DNA from: Galeopsis tetrahit
Lineage: Eukaryota; Streptophyta; Magnoliopsida; Lamiales; Lamiaceae
NCBI GenBank assembly: GCA_963675135.1
Contig: OY776120.1
Location: 18,876,001 to 18,940,000, forward strand
Length of the DNA: 64,000 nucleotides
Direction of reading: 5' to 3'
The position numbers were made by a program, and so were the translations under genes. Positions 10,561 through 22,203 of this stretch are shown one piece after another. The notes beneath the pieces are model-generated. The model was not told the origin of the DNA. It saw only the letters and a program-made list of their open reading frames with translations, and searched no databases. Position 1 is the first letter of the stretch. Every line of letters starts with the position of its first letter.

Positions 10561-12832
10561 TCAGTGTAGATCACCATACAGGGTCTCCATCTCAGCATCA
10601 TCATCATCAGCTTCATCCACAAAATAAGTAGCAGCAAGATGTGCAACTACATCAGTCACTACAGCATCAGGTTCTCCACCAGCAGCAGGAACTCCATCAT
10701 CATTCAATTCTTCAATCACCACATGGGAATTTGATGGTGGTGGTACTCCCCCTGTTGTAGGTGAAAGCATACTGGTCCACCTATCCTTCAGGAACTGGAG
10801 CTCATCAATAGTTTCCTGCAAGTGCTTGAGCTGTAATTTGATGAAATCCTGTGAAAGATACACATTACCAGAAATGTTGATATGGATGTTCTCAACATTT
10901 GGGGGTGCATGTCTCTGTCTTGATCTGGATGATTCTGGATGATCAGAAGTTGAGGGTCTTTGCTGATGTTCAGTAGTTGAAGGCCTGTGCTGATGATCAG
11001 TACCAGGAGCAGTCAAAGGCAGATCAATTACTCTATCCCCAGTGAGTAAGGCAGGAGTTATGGCCAGTAATGGTACTCTCCCCCTCAACACATCAGTGTT
11101 CTTGGCAACAAGGTCATGATGTCTCAAGTAATTTGAAATCAGAACAGGATAGGGTAGGTTGCCTTTTTCAGAAACTTTTCCAGTAAATCTCATCATATGG
11201 TGGAAGATAGTGAGGCCTAAATTGAACTTCTCAAGCACAGAGATCCTATACATAAGAACAGCTTGGTCTTTTGTGATCTTAGTGGTATTTGTAGTAGGAA
11301 TCCAGTTGTAGATAATGAGTTTGTATAACACAGAATGTAGGGAAGTGAGGTTTTTGGCTAGCATCTGTCTAGTCCACTTAACTACCCTACCACCAGTTAT
11401 AGCAGCAATAACAACATCCATGTCAGGTTCTTCATCCACCTCAACATTGGGAATATGCAGAAACTCATTTATCAACTCAGGAGTAAAAGGTACATCCCTC
11501 CCCCTAAATTTTACACTCCCATACCACTTAGATGATCTCCTACCAGTACTCTTTTTCATGCAAGCATAAAATTCATAAGCCCAATTTGTCAAAAAAGATT
11601 CACCAAAATTCACAGCATGCATCAAATTCCTTTCCTCTAAGAAACTAACCATGCCTTTACTTTCAAAATCAGGGATATTAATCCTCTTCTATATCAGCAG
11701 TTTCCTCTTAGAATAAATAGCCAACCTATTCTCTAGAGTCTCAAGAGAGTCAGAATTACCTTCCTCTTCAGAAGCAAGGTCATAGGAGCTTGATGTAGAA
11801 TCTTTAGCAGAGCTTTCCTTAGATCTGCTTTCTGCACTGGAAGAGCTATCACCACTGCCATCATCTTCAGGTTCTGGTGCAGCTTCCTTTGCAGCAGCAA
11901 AATGCTCAGCATTTTTCTTAAGAGAGTTCAGAATATCTCTTAAACACACATCAGAATCAGAATTGGAATCTGATTTTGCAAGTTCATCTTCAGCAATCAT
12001 CTTGGCCTTCCCTTTGCCTTTGGGATCAGCAACAGTTTTCTTCCTCCTTTCAACAACAGCTTTCTTGGGTTTCTGAGCAGCAGTCTTTTTAACTTTCTCA
12101 ACAACAACAGGAGCTTCTTCTTCAGAGTCTGTGAACACTTGGATGGGTTCAGCAGCTTCAGCTCCAGCTTTCTTCTTTTTCCTCATGGATTCAGAATAAT
12201 CCACACGAGTGAACACACGGTATGATCTTCTTCTTTGAACAGGACTCCTCTGTCTTTTTCCTTTCTGCGCATTCTTCTTGAAAGGAATGGGAGCAGATTC
12301 ATCAGAAACAGAGAGTGAAGAGTTTGTACCGTCTTCAGAGATGTTTGCATCCTCCATTTCAACATCTTCAGGGTCGAAAGTAGCAGTAGCTTCTTCTTCA
12401 GCAACAACCTCCTCGTTTTCATCTTGTGGGTTGTGAACAGTAGGTGATTTAGGGCTTTTTTGAAGCAGCAGCCATTTGAGCGGTTTGATTAGCCAAATAG
12501 CTTGAGATATCCACTGTGATATCTCCAAATGTCATCACGGGCAGATGACCAGTTGTTCGAAGAGAGTCAGACACTTCTTCGATAGCCTTGTTGAACTGTT
12601 CGACAGTTGCATCTTGAGGAATGTTGGTTGTTGGTGGAATGGTTTGAGGAGCAGTTTGAGGAGTGGGAGTGGATGTTGATGGTGTTGCAGAGACATTTGA
12701 GTCAGCATTTGACGAGGTTGATTTCTGAGACGCCATGGAAGCAAGGATTTCGAGAGGGTTTGTGTGAGAAGGGGATGAGTTCTTCGAATCAGAGTGAGAT
12801 TGTGAGTGGGATTGAGGTCGGTTTCCAGCCAT
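10561..12832 (-). pseudogene. Extra ORF downstream of pol in element A (transposon-protein domain), broken
   Basis: One ancestral frame of about 757 codons seen in three parts: 12832-12449, 12528-11689 and 11652-10561. The first joins the second by a frameshift near the six-T run at about 12455. The second and third are in the same frame, split by a TAG near 11689. The N-terminal third is Ser/Thr/Pro/Gln-rich, then highly charged with basic clusters (RKKKKAG, KGKRQR) that could be nuclear-localisation signals. The C-terminal half (from about 11680) resembles the 'putative plant transposon protein' domain, with VPFTPELINEFLHIP, LYKLIIYNWIPTTN and KGNLPYPVLISNYLRH, followed by a helical stretch and an acidic tail. 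Sireviruses often carry an envelope-like ORF here. I see no signal peptide or membrane segment, so envelope function is not supported. Confidence 0.7.
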
Positions 12833-13748
12833 TTAAGGGACGATTGGAATTTCAAGATAGGTTTGAGGAGTGTATTCACAAAATTTGAGAGATACACGGC
12901 CAATAAACAATTCTGCAGAAACTTAGTACTTAACAAACTCAAAAATCACGATTAGCATTAACATTTAATCTTATGAGTGATATTTATAGAGAGAATTATG
13001 TAGTTGGAGAGAAAAGAAAAAAATAATCCAGAAGTCTTTCGATCATGCTCCACATAATTAGCCACAATGTAGATCATGGGTAATTAGTGGGGTAATTCAA
13101 TTAAATTAAATTAGATAATTAAGAAGCTTCCAGAATAATTAAAATTGCATAATCTGAAAAATAAAAAATGTGGGTCAGTAATTAAATAAAATGAAATAAA
13201 TCCCAATTACTAATTAAATAATTACAACTAATAAAAATAAATTCGAATCAGGCAATGTTGTGCTCAAAACTGTTACAAACACCTCAACACGGTTTTTACA
13301 TGAATTTGCTTCATTTGTGTTGCACCATATTTTTTTCTTTTTGTGTTATAGCATCTAATTTGTATTGATCCATTGTTCCTGTAGAGTACATCGTAGTAGT
13401 GAACTCCGTGCCCCATACTTACTTAATGGATTACAAATATATTGATGTTTTTTTTTTTTTACCAAAGAATCACCTTTTGAAAAGAAGGCATCGTAGTAGT
13501 GAACTCCGTGCTCCATAGTTACTCAGTGATTTGGTACATCTTTTAGTATGCTAATAACATTCTCATTTTTATGCATTTGAGAGGTGTGAGACATGTTTAT
13601 TTTTGCACTACAAGGTTCTTAGATTCGTAGATATTTTACATAGGAATTATTTAACAAAGTAAGAGATAGATTCAGCTTATAAAAAATTTACAACCCATGA
13701 TGTTGTCCCAAATGCTGACGCATTTGTGACAACATCCATCCGAATTTT
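12833..13748 (-). other. Spacer between pol and the extra ORF in element A
   Basis: About 0.9 kb, AT-rich and non-coding. The phrase GCATCGTAGTAGTGAACTCC occurs almost twice, at about 13390 and 13487. It may contain a leader or promoter for the extra ORF, but no motif is decisive. Confidence 0.5.
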
Positions 13749-16700
13749 TCAGATAGTGCTCATGCCAAGAGATTTCCTCAGGATAGAGAATCTCTCATGT
13801 TCTAATGCTTTAGTAAAAATGTCAGCATTTTGTTTCTCAGTAGGTATATACTCCAACTTAACAATATTCTTCTCCACTAAATCTCTCATAAAGTGATGTC
13901 TTATGCTAATGTGCTTTGTGAGTGAGTGTTGTACATGATTCTTAGAAATGTTAATAGCACTAGTATTATCACAAAAAATTGTAAGTATACCATTCTCAAT
14001 ACCATAGTCATGGAACATCTTGCTCAGCCACAAGAGTTGTGTACAGCAGCTTCCAGCAGCTATATACTCAGATTCTGCAGTAGATTGTGAAACACAATTC
14101 TGCTTCTTGCTGTGCTATGATACAAGATTGTTTCCCATGTAGAAACATCCTCCACTCGTACTCTTTCTATCATCTATATCTCCAGCCCAATCAACATCAC
14201 TGTAACCAATCAAAATGTTGTTGGTGTCCTTAGTATACCAGATTCCAAGGTCACTTGTACCTGCAACATACTTGATAATCCTTTTCACAACATTCAGGTG
14301 AGATTCCTTTGGATTAGCTTGGTACCTAGCACAAACACACACACTGTACATAATATCTGGTCTACTAGAGGTTAAATACAGTAAACTACCTATCATGGAT
14401 CTGTAAAGTGTTGGATCAACATCTGTTCCAGCACTGTCTTTGCAAAGTTTCAAAGAAGATCCCATAGGAGTTTTCATTGGTATTGAATTCTCAAGACCAA
14501 ATCTTTTAACCAAGTTCTTAGCATACTTACTCTGGGAGAAGAAAATACCATCAATGCATTGTTTGATTTGAAGACCTAGAAAATAATTCAAGTCTCCAAC
14601 CATACTCATTTCAAATGTTGCAGTCATTGCCTCAACAAATTTACTCAACATTTTATCACAAGTAGAACCAAACACAATGTCATCAACATATATTTGAGCA
14701 ATTAGTATATCATTTTCAGTGTGCTTAATGAACAAAGTTCTATCTGCCTCTCCTCTAATAAATCCATATTCCAAAAGAAAGTCAGTAAGCCTACCATACC
14801 ATGCTCTAGGAGCTTGTTTAAGACCATACAAAGCTTTCTTAAGTTTATATACATGATCAGGATACTGTGGATCTTCAAATCCTATAGGTTGTTCAACATA
14901 TGCTTCTTCATTTAATATGCCATTTAGAAATGCAGCCTTTACATCCATTTGATGAAGTTTAATATCATTAAAACATGCAATAGCCAGCAGTAATCTAATA
15001 GATTCTATCCTAGCAACAGGTGCAAAAGTTTCATCAAAATCGACTCCTTCAACTTGGGTGTAACCTTGTGCTACTAACCTAGCCTTGTTCCTAACAATAT
15101 TACCAGATTCATCAGTTTTATTCTTGAATATCCACTTTGTTCCAATGACATTAGTATGACTAGGTCTAGGAACAAGTGTCCACACTTCATTTCTTCAAAC
15201 TGACCAAGTTCTTCATGCATAGCATTAATCCAGTTTTCATCAGTTAAGGCTTCTTTAGCACTCTTAGGTTCAATTTCAGATAAATAGCATTCAGCATTTA
15301 CAACATTACACATAGAATACATGCATATTGTTCTTACCACATCTACCTTGTTTGATCTTACTCTTCCTCTTGTTTGCACTCCAACTGTAGCATCGCCTAT
15401 GATCTGGTCAGAAGGATGACTTTTACCTATTCTTGAAGAAGGATTTGTTTTGGGAATGTACTGATCATTCTGTGAATTTACAGCTGACTGTTCTGTAGAT
15501 GTTGACCCAGATGTGTTAACATTTGGTGCAACATTTTCAGACTTCAGTGTATTCTCAGAAGTGTCAGTAACCTGTGATACATCTTCTTCATCTTTGTCAT
15601 CTGTAAGACCTTTATCATCATCAAACACAACGTTAACAGATTCTTGAACAGTGTTAGTTCTAAGGTTATAAACTCTATAAGCTTTACTATTTCTAGAATA
15701 GCCTAAAAAGAAACTTTTATCACTTTTAGAATCAAACTTATGAAGTTGATCCCTATCATTCAAAATATAACACACACAACCAAATACATGAAAATATTTC
15801 ACATTAGGTTTTCTGTTGTTCAAAATCTCATAAGGTGTTTAATTAGTACCAGAACGAATAAAAACCCTATTAATAATGTGGCATGCAGTATTCAATGCTT
15901 CTCCCCAAAATTTCTTAGCAAGACATTTGGATGTAAGCATAACTCTAGCCATTTCTTGTAAAGTTCTATTCTTTCTTTCAACAATTCCATTTTGTTGTGG
16001 AGTTTTAGGAGATGAATATTCTTGCAAGATACCCTTTTTATCACAAAAATCATTAAACATGATGTTTTCAAATTCCCTACCATGATCAGTTCTAATACGA
16101 CCAACTTTCAAGTTAAACACATTTTTGAACCTCTTATAAAGAATTTTAAATGCAGCAAATGCTTCAGATTTGTCTCTCAAAGACTCTACCCAGGTATATC
16201 TAGAAAAATCATCTACCACAACTAAGGAATACCTCTTTCCTCCAATGCTTTCAGTTTCCATAGGACCCATCAAATCCGTGTGCAGTAATTCAAAGCATCG
16301 ATGTGTAGTACAATGTGACAGCATTTTGTGTGACATTCTTACCTGCTTACCTTTTTGGCATGGTCCACATACAGTGGTGTTGTGAAACCTCAGTTCTGGA
16401 ATTCCTTTTACTGCATCTGCTTTGATTAGCTTTTTCATTGCTTTGTAATTTGCATGACCCAATCTTTGATGCCATAGAACATTTTCATTATGTTTTGACA
16501 AGTTACACATATTTGTTCCAATAAGATAGCAATTATCAGATGACCTAGTACCAGTCATGACACAAACTTCATCTTTATTAAGAACATAACTTGAATCTTT
16601 ATCAAATTTCACATGCAAATTATCATCACAAAGTTGACTAATGCTAATTAGATTTGCAAGTAAGCCATCAACATGTAATACATTTTTAAGCTTAGGAAAA

Positions 16701-16972
16701 CCTTCAACATTCAAAGTTCCTTTACCAAGAATCTTTCCTTTAGAACCTCCACCATATGTAACACTACCACTATTCAAGGTCACATAATCAGATAAGAAAT
16801 CAATACGACTTGTCATATGTCTAGAACAACCACTATCAAAGTACCATAAGTCAGGTAAACATGCTTTTAAGGAGGTATGAACAACATTACATGTAACTTT
16901 TGGTTTCCATGCAGATTTCAAAAACTGTTTACCAGGATGTGACAGTTTCTTATGCAGTATTTTCAAGTTTTT
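13749..16972 (-). pseudogene. Pol of element A (protease, integrase, RT, RNase H), three disruptions
   Basis: In frame with gag after a TAG. Protease motif WYFDSGCSRHMT (about 16835). Integrase zinc residues are intact (WHQRLGH, then VCGPCQKGKQ), as are the catalytic landmarks HTDLMGP, RTDHGREF and PQQNGIVERKNRT. RT has ARLVAQGYTQVEG, FDETFAPVAR and an intact YVDD at 14679-14690. RNase H has STAESEYIAAGSC. Breaks: TAA at about 15839 within the integrase C-terminal region, a frameshift near 15185-15195 at the RT entry, and TAG for a conserved Trp codon near 14115 between RT and RNase H. All catalytic residues checked are still present, in keeping with recent decay. Confidence 0.88.
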
Positions 16973-18697
16973 CTATTCTTCAAACAACTTTATACAATAA
17001 GGACGAATGTGACCAATTTTGAAACAGAAATGACAGATATACTTCCTTTTAACCTTGTGAGACTCTGTTTCTGCAGATGTTGCACCAGGTGTGTCAACAT
17101 TTGCCTTAACAAATTTCACAGGTTTTCTAAATTTATCAGAAATAGAAGCAGTAGTACTATCATAACCTAAACCATGATTGTTAGACTTAACATTAGCTAT
17201 AACATTATTTACCTCAGAAGCACTCTTGGAATATTTCTTGAAACATAAAGTAGAATTTATCAGTTTCTCCTTTAAGTTACAGATTTCTAGATCTCTTTTG
17301 GTAAGAATAACTTCTAGCTTGGTGATTGTGTCTATCAGGTCCTCATTCTTTTTATTCAGAGAATCAAGGGTGAGTTTCTGATTCTTCCAATCATCTAACA
17401 GCTTTTGGTATTCATTGTCATCAGTCCTTTTTCCTGCATCATCAACTAAACCATTAAAACAGTTCAAATCTGGGTGACTCTGTTCTGATGTTGCTGTAGA
17501 TGTTGAAGCATCAGGTACAGCATCAGAATCTGTTTCATCCAGATCATCATCTGAGGAATCATTATAATCAATTATGGTAAAATTAGAATATTCATTCTGA
17601 TTTAATTCATCAAGATCATCATCAGAATCATCACTCAAGGTAGCACTAAAATTCAGTTTTTGCTTAAGTCTAGTATTGGCACATTCATTTGCATAATGGC
17701 CATAACCAGAACAAGCATTGCATTGAACTGATTTTCGAAATTCAGGATCATACCTTGGTTTACCTTCACTCTTTGATAGTCTTGGTGTGAATTGACCTTT
17801 CCTTCTTTCTGGTTGAGGTGTTGATGTGTTGATTTGAATCTTAGGCTGAATGTTGCTAGATTTGTTCACAAATTTTTTAAGAAACTTATTAAAGTGCTTA
17901 GTAAGTAGGGCAATGTTGTTAGGATCCTTGAGACATTTATCAAGCAATTCTTCATCAGAATCAACTTTAGTAATGATAGGTTGAATCTCAGAAATGTTTG
18001 ATGTTTCTCCTTTAAAAACCACAACTTTCTTATCAGCATCATTTTCATCAACTTGATTAGTGTTTATTTCATATGTTCTAAGAATACTTACTAACTCATT
18101 TTGACTTAATGTATCTGTATTTTTTGCCTCTTCAATAGCACAAATTTTAGCATCAAATCTTTTAGGAACAGATCTTAATATCTTATGAACTACTCTAACA
18201 TTAGAAATAGGGTCACCAAGAGAATGTGATTCATTGATTATCTCACTTAACCTTTCATTGTAGGATGAAATGGTTTCATCTTCCTTCATTCGGAGATTCT
18301 CAAACTTTGTCCCCAACATTCGAAGCTTAGTCCTTCGAACACTGTCTGAACCCTCACAATGCTCTTGCAACCTGTCCCATGCATCTTCAGAAGTAGAACA
18401 GTTAGATATAATTTTAAACATTGAAACATCAACATAAGTAAAGATAACATTTAAAGCTTTAGAATTGTAGCTTGCTGTTGTTATTTCATCAGCCGTCCAA
18501 TCAACTTCTCTTTTGAGTTGAACTTCACCATCTGCGTCTGCTGGTCTCTTTGGAGCTTCCCAACCTGTAAGTACAGTCCTCCAAGCACGTTCATCAATTG
18601 ACTTGATGTACATACGCATCTTAGGCTTCCAATAAGAATAATTTGAACCATCTAAAACGGGTGGCCTAAGTGCAGTGGATATGTGATGTGTTTCCAT
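16973..18697 (-). CDS. Gag polyprotein of element A
   Basis: 574 codons from METHHIST at 18697 to TAG at 16973. The frame is open to an upstream ATG at 18724, but sister element X has a stop there, so METHH is the better start. Copia gag pattern with YWKPKMRMYIKSIDERAW near residue 25. It carries two CCHC zinc knuckles: CNACSGYGHYANEC near residue 325 and CHFCFKIGHIRPYC at the C-terminus near residue 560. An Asp/Ser-rich region and a predicted coiled coil (LDSLNKKNEDLIDTITKLE) lie between them. Gag ends with a TAG directly followed by the in-frame pol. Confidence 0.88.
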   Translation of the reverse strand: METHHISTALRPPVLDGSNYSYWKPKMRMYIKSIDERAWRTVLTGWEAPKRPADADGEVQLKREVDWTADEITTASYNSKALNVIFTYVDVSMFKIISNCSTSEDAWDRLQEHCEGSDSVRRTKLRMLGTKFENLRMKEDETISSYNERLSEIINESHSLGDPISNVRVVHKILRSVPKRFDAKICAIEEAKNTDTLSQNELVSILRTYEINTNQVDENDADKKVVVFKGETSNISEIQPIITKVDSDEELLDKCLKDPNNIALLTKHFNKFLKKFVNKSSNIQPKIQINTSTPQPERRKGQFTPRLSKSEGKPRYDPEFRKSVQCNACSGYGHYANECANTRLKQKLNFSATLSDDSDDDLDELNQNEYSNFTIIDYNDSSDDDLDETDSDAVPDASTSTATSEQSHPDLNCFNGLVDDAGKRTDDNEYQKLLDDWKNQKLTLDSLNKKNEDLIDTITKLEVILTKRDLEICNLKEKLINSTLCFKKYSKSASEVNNVIANVKSNNHGLGYDSTTASISDKFRKPVKFVKANVDTPGATSAETESHKVKRKYICHFCFKIGHIRPYCIKLFEE

Positions 18698-18752
18698 TGC
18701 TAAACTAAAAACACACTTGACCAAATATCTAACCTAGTGTCGTCAGGTATCA

Positions 18753-18764
18753 GCTCTGATACCA
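18753..18764 (-). other. Primer-binding site of element A
   Basis: TGGTATCAGAGC on the minus strand, two bases after the 5' LTR end. Complementary to initiator tRNA-Met. Confidence 0.9.
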
Positions 18765-18766
18765 AC

Positions 18767-19629
18767 TGAAAGTGTGTGTGGGGTGTATAAAAGTGTTTAA
18801 GTATAAGTAGATAAATGTTGCACAGAATGTTGAGACAAATAGTGCAACACTGACTCTAACAGAATATCAGAAATTAAGATACACAACGGAAGACTTGAAA
18901 CACTAAAAACAAACGAGACACAATGGAAATACTTTTAACATAGATTTTATAAATAAAAATCTATGTCTGCCTTATGGCGTAAAATCAATATTTATCTTCA
19001 AGTACAAATATTGTGTGAAATGTTACAACAATAAATTTCACAACGAAACTATAAACGAGGCAGGTGCCAAGTCTAGAAAACGAACTAAGTGTATAAATTA
19101 TACACTGTCGAAATGCCTAGTCTATCTAATGATTACACTCTCAATAGATAAGAAGACACACAGTCATACGGGTGGTATACAACGTATGAACTAAAATGTA
19201 GAACTATTGGCCACAATTTCCTAACAGGGATGAACGCTCGGTCTAGGATATTGATCGAATAGAGCACACTGAATTATGAAGCCTTCAATCGGTATTTATA
19301 GAGGTGGTATGCGAATTCTAGAGGCTTCCACATTGAGGTCCTATTTTTTAGGAACTCAACTTCCACAACTTCCATGATCTTTCTAGATCCTTCTAGCCTG
19401 CTCCAGGTCATTCCAAATGCACCTAGGCTGTTCTAGCATGTTCTCCAATGTTCTGGAATCTTCCAGGTTCCAGATCCTTGTAGAAGCTTCTAGATCCTGC
19501 CAGAAATGCGACAACATTTAGATCAACATTTAATGTAGCATTTCAGAAAAGACTTAGAAAAAATCTTGGAAGGTCAAATTAAGATGTTGTTGATAATGTT
19601 AAGGCATTTAAGAATTAACAACATCTACA
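18767..19629 (-). repeat. 5' LTR of element A
   Basis: 863 bp with the same ends as the 3' LTR. TATAAATA box on the minus strand at 19293-19300. It drives the element transcript leftwards into gag. Confidence 0.93.
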
Positions 19630-20134
19630 AAAAAGTCTTAAGAAACTCACAGAGTTCAAATGTTCAAGAAGTTCAGAAATTCAAGAAGCTCAGAAAAGAA
19701 GAGTCTACTCAAGAAGGCTTATTCGAAAACAGAGAAGTTTTCTTTATTGTTTTAGTTTGTAAACAAGGTGCTAGTAACTTGTAAAATAGCTAGTTGTTAG
19801 ATCGAAGATATATCTGGTGATATAATCGAGAAGATCGAAGTCTTATTTCTTGGGACTTAAAGCCACAAGATCAGATTAATAAAATATCACGAACTGGTGT
19901 TTGTGAGAGTGGATGTAGACGATTTATCGAACCACTATAAATCTTGTGTTTGATTTACTTATTGTTCTATATTTGTTAATTGTTCTTATTGTGAATTCGT
20001 ATAATCAACAAGATTGTAAAATCGAAGTTGAATAGACGAGTTTGATATTTGCAGAATAGACAAGTAAGGTTTTGAATTGTTTAGTTGAGTATAAATTGTT
20101 TAGGACTCATAATCTGATATTCCGCATTGTTAAT

Positions 20135-21934
20135 TGATTCGCATATTATGCAACACCAAAATACATAACCGTAAGTATATGGCGTATATTGTAGCGTGAT
20201 AAGTACGAGGTCGATCCCACGAGAAGGTGTAGTGATAAAAGTGGAGTTTGTCGATTAAATTCTAAATAGACGTGATCGATTAAGTGGAAATGTGGTGATT
20301 ACCCCTAACTATCTACCCAAAGTTGTCACAAGTAAACAATTAAAAGAGTAATATGGAAATCGATCAATGAAAGCTCATGCAAATCACAAAACGTGAGAAA
20401 TACGGTTGAAACTCAAAGATGAGAAGGTGGGTCCTAAAGCACATGCAATACTAATGAATCCATCTATGATTAATTATCTACTTAAGTGGTGTTCATGTTT
20501 TGTCTATAAGACTGATCACATAATAATGAATTAAAAGTTTCTTCAATCCAAATAATCCAAAGGAAATATCACACAACTTAGTATCGATCTCTACCTAAAT
20601 TGCATCATAGAACCCAATCAAGCTCCTAGGATCATCACACATCTTCCTAATCATTGATCATCTTTCAATCTCACAATAAAATTAGGTCAAATGCTTGCAA
20701 TCAATCAATAGAAATAGATTTCTCAACCTAATTCAATTAACTAAGATTAACATATCACTATTGTACACTAATGACATGCTTTGCAATGAAAATCAAGCAT
20801 CCAAATAGAATTAAGTCACACAAACACCAAATAAGCAAAACATTAATTCATAGACTTCAACAAAAGTATTTACAAGGCTCTAGAACGAAAAGTGTTCTAG
20901 CCAATCAACAACATAATCAAATAAAAAAACTAAATTAAATAACTAAATAAAAAGAGAGAGAAATAGAAAGTTTAGTCTAAAATGTGGTGGGGAATGAAAT
21001 TTCCAAGCTATTGATGCCTTCCTTGCATGAATTGATGAAGAATTGAAGAATTTGTAGCCAAATCACCTTCAAGTATGTGTTTGTATGTGTGAAATTTTAG
21101 GAATTGGGGGAAGGTACATTTGATTTCAAGAATGAGGGCTTATATAGTGTTGGGGTAGGGTTTGGGTGCAAGAATTGAAAGTTAGTCCCTAAAAAATGGT
21201 CAAATTGGACAAAATGCACCGAAAATGGGGTAGTACGGTCGTGCACGGAGCATGGCCGTGCAAAATCACATTTTGGTCATATAGGTGCTCGGCCGTGCTC
21301 GGCGTGATGATAAGCTGGAGGGCGCTCGGCTGTGGGGGTGCCTCGGTCGAGCATATGCCTCGGTCGTGCTTCATCGTGGCCCAAATATTCTGTCTCGACC
21401 ATGGCTATTTCGAGCCTAATGCGCGGTCGTGGCATGTGGATTGATTGTTGGGGCCAGCTCGGTCGTGCCAAGGCCTCGGGCGTGCTTTTCTATGGCCCAA
21501 AAAAATCTGTCTCAGGCTCCTCTATTCCGTGTACTTGTCTCAACCGTGGCCTTTGGATTCGTTTGTGGTGGCAGCTTGGACGTGCTCCTTGCTCGACTGA
21601 GGCATGTGGAGGCTTAAAAAAAGTTGTCTCGAGGATCCCAATTCCGTGCATAGTGCTCGACCGTGGCCTGATTTTGGCTTGAAAAATGTCTCGACCGTGC
21701 TCTCGGTCGAGTTCGACCCTTTCTCGTTTCGTGCATATCTTTCGCCTCGGGTGTCCGATTGACTTGATTTTGGTGTTTTGCTCCAAATTCCATCGTATTT
21801 CCTACAAAATCGACAAAACACTACCTTTCCATCATTTTGGCTCAAATCATCATAATCAATCCATAATTCAATGAAATAATCATCAAAATACGCTTCACAT
21901 GTGCATCTAAAGTGTGTAAATTCCACCAGAATCA
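20135..21934 (-). mobile_element. S1: 1.8-kb solo-LTR-like unit in TTAAT
   Basis: Starts TGATTC and ends GAATCA, so the ends are TG...CA and a 6-bp inverted repeat. It is flanked by TTAAT at 20130-20134 and 21935-21939. It has no coding capacity. It is related to S2 in inverted orientation: both have GTTTTGTAGGAATACGAT-like and AAGTCAATCGGA-like phrases, a GC-rich palindromic motif array (here CTCGGTCGTGC/CACGGTCGAG, 21230-21730), and an end with a GTGGGATCG...ACTT-type phrase. I infer a solo LTR, probably of a Ty3/gypsy family, but no internal domain is present to prove the family. Confidence 0.65.
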
Positions 21935-22034
21935 TTAATCTCTGATATTTTAGAAAATGTTTCAAAGTCTATTCACCCCCTCTAGACTTTGGACTAGTTC
22001 TAATCTTAACACTCAACTACTTGGGACCAACAAA

Positions 22035-22050
22035 TGGTATCATAGCAGTG
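22035..22050 (+). other. Primer-binding site of element B (one mismatch)
   Basis: TGGTATCATAGCAG two bases after the LTR. It is the initiator-tRNA-Met PBS with G to T at position 9. Confidence 0.75.
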
Positions 22051-22203
22051 GTTCTAACGGACTACTGTTTCTAGATTACCAAGAAAAGACTTTAGGGGAA
22101 AGTCCTGTGTTCCAATTGAATAAATCCTTGAACTTTACTTGATTTTCAGTTTCTTTACTATCTTTGACATTTGTGCTATATCTGATTTTATCTGTCTTTA
22201 ACC

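Larger units (their letters stand above)
9043..19629 (-). mobile_element. Element A: full-length Sirevirus-like copia with an extra ORF
   Basis: 10.6-kb minus-strand element bounded by two LTRs. A 5-bp target-site duplication AAAAA flanks it at 9038-9042 and 19630-19634. In its sense the order is 5' LTR (19629-18767), PBS, gag, pol (PR-IN-RT-RH), spacer, extra ORF (12832-10561), 3' UTR, PPT and 3' LTR (9902-9043). The two LTRs differ by about 10 substitutions and a few small indels by my count, about 1.2%, which suggests a recent insertion. It landed in the 5' LTR of B. Pol and the extra ORF are both interrupted, so this copy is not autonomous. Confidence 0.93.
8335..22032 (+). repeat. 5' LTR of element B, split into three pieces
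   Basis: About 1.3 kb of LTR in segments 8335-9042, 19635-20134 and 21940-22032, separated by element A and unit S1. It ends CCAACA two bases before the PBS. Around 19907-19944 it has the R/U5 module GAGAGTGGATGTAG...CGAACCACTATAAATC that is also present in the LTRs of E and C. GAAGAAGTCT/AGACAAGA-type motifs are frequent in the first piece (8640-8830). Confidence 0.7.

Noticed and set aside
20110..21950. S1 as a DNA transposon with a 9-bp duplication (TCTGATATT on both sides)
   Set aside because: Placing the ends at TGATTC...GAATCA with 5-bp TTAAT fits TG...CA LTR rules, and the related S2 gives the same 5-bp target. The TCTGATATT pair would then be host sequence occurring twice.
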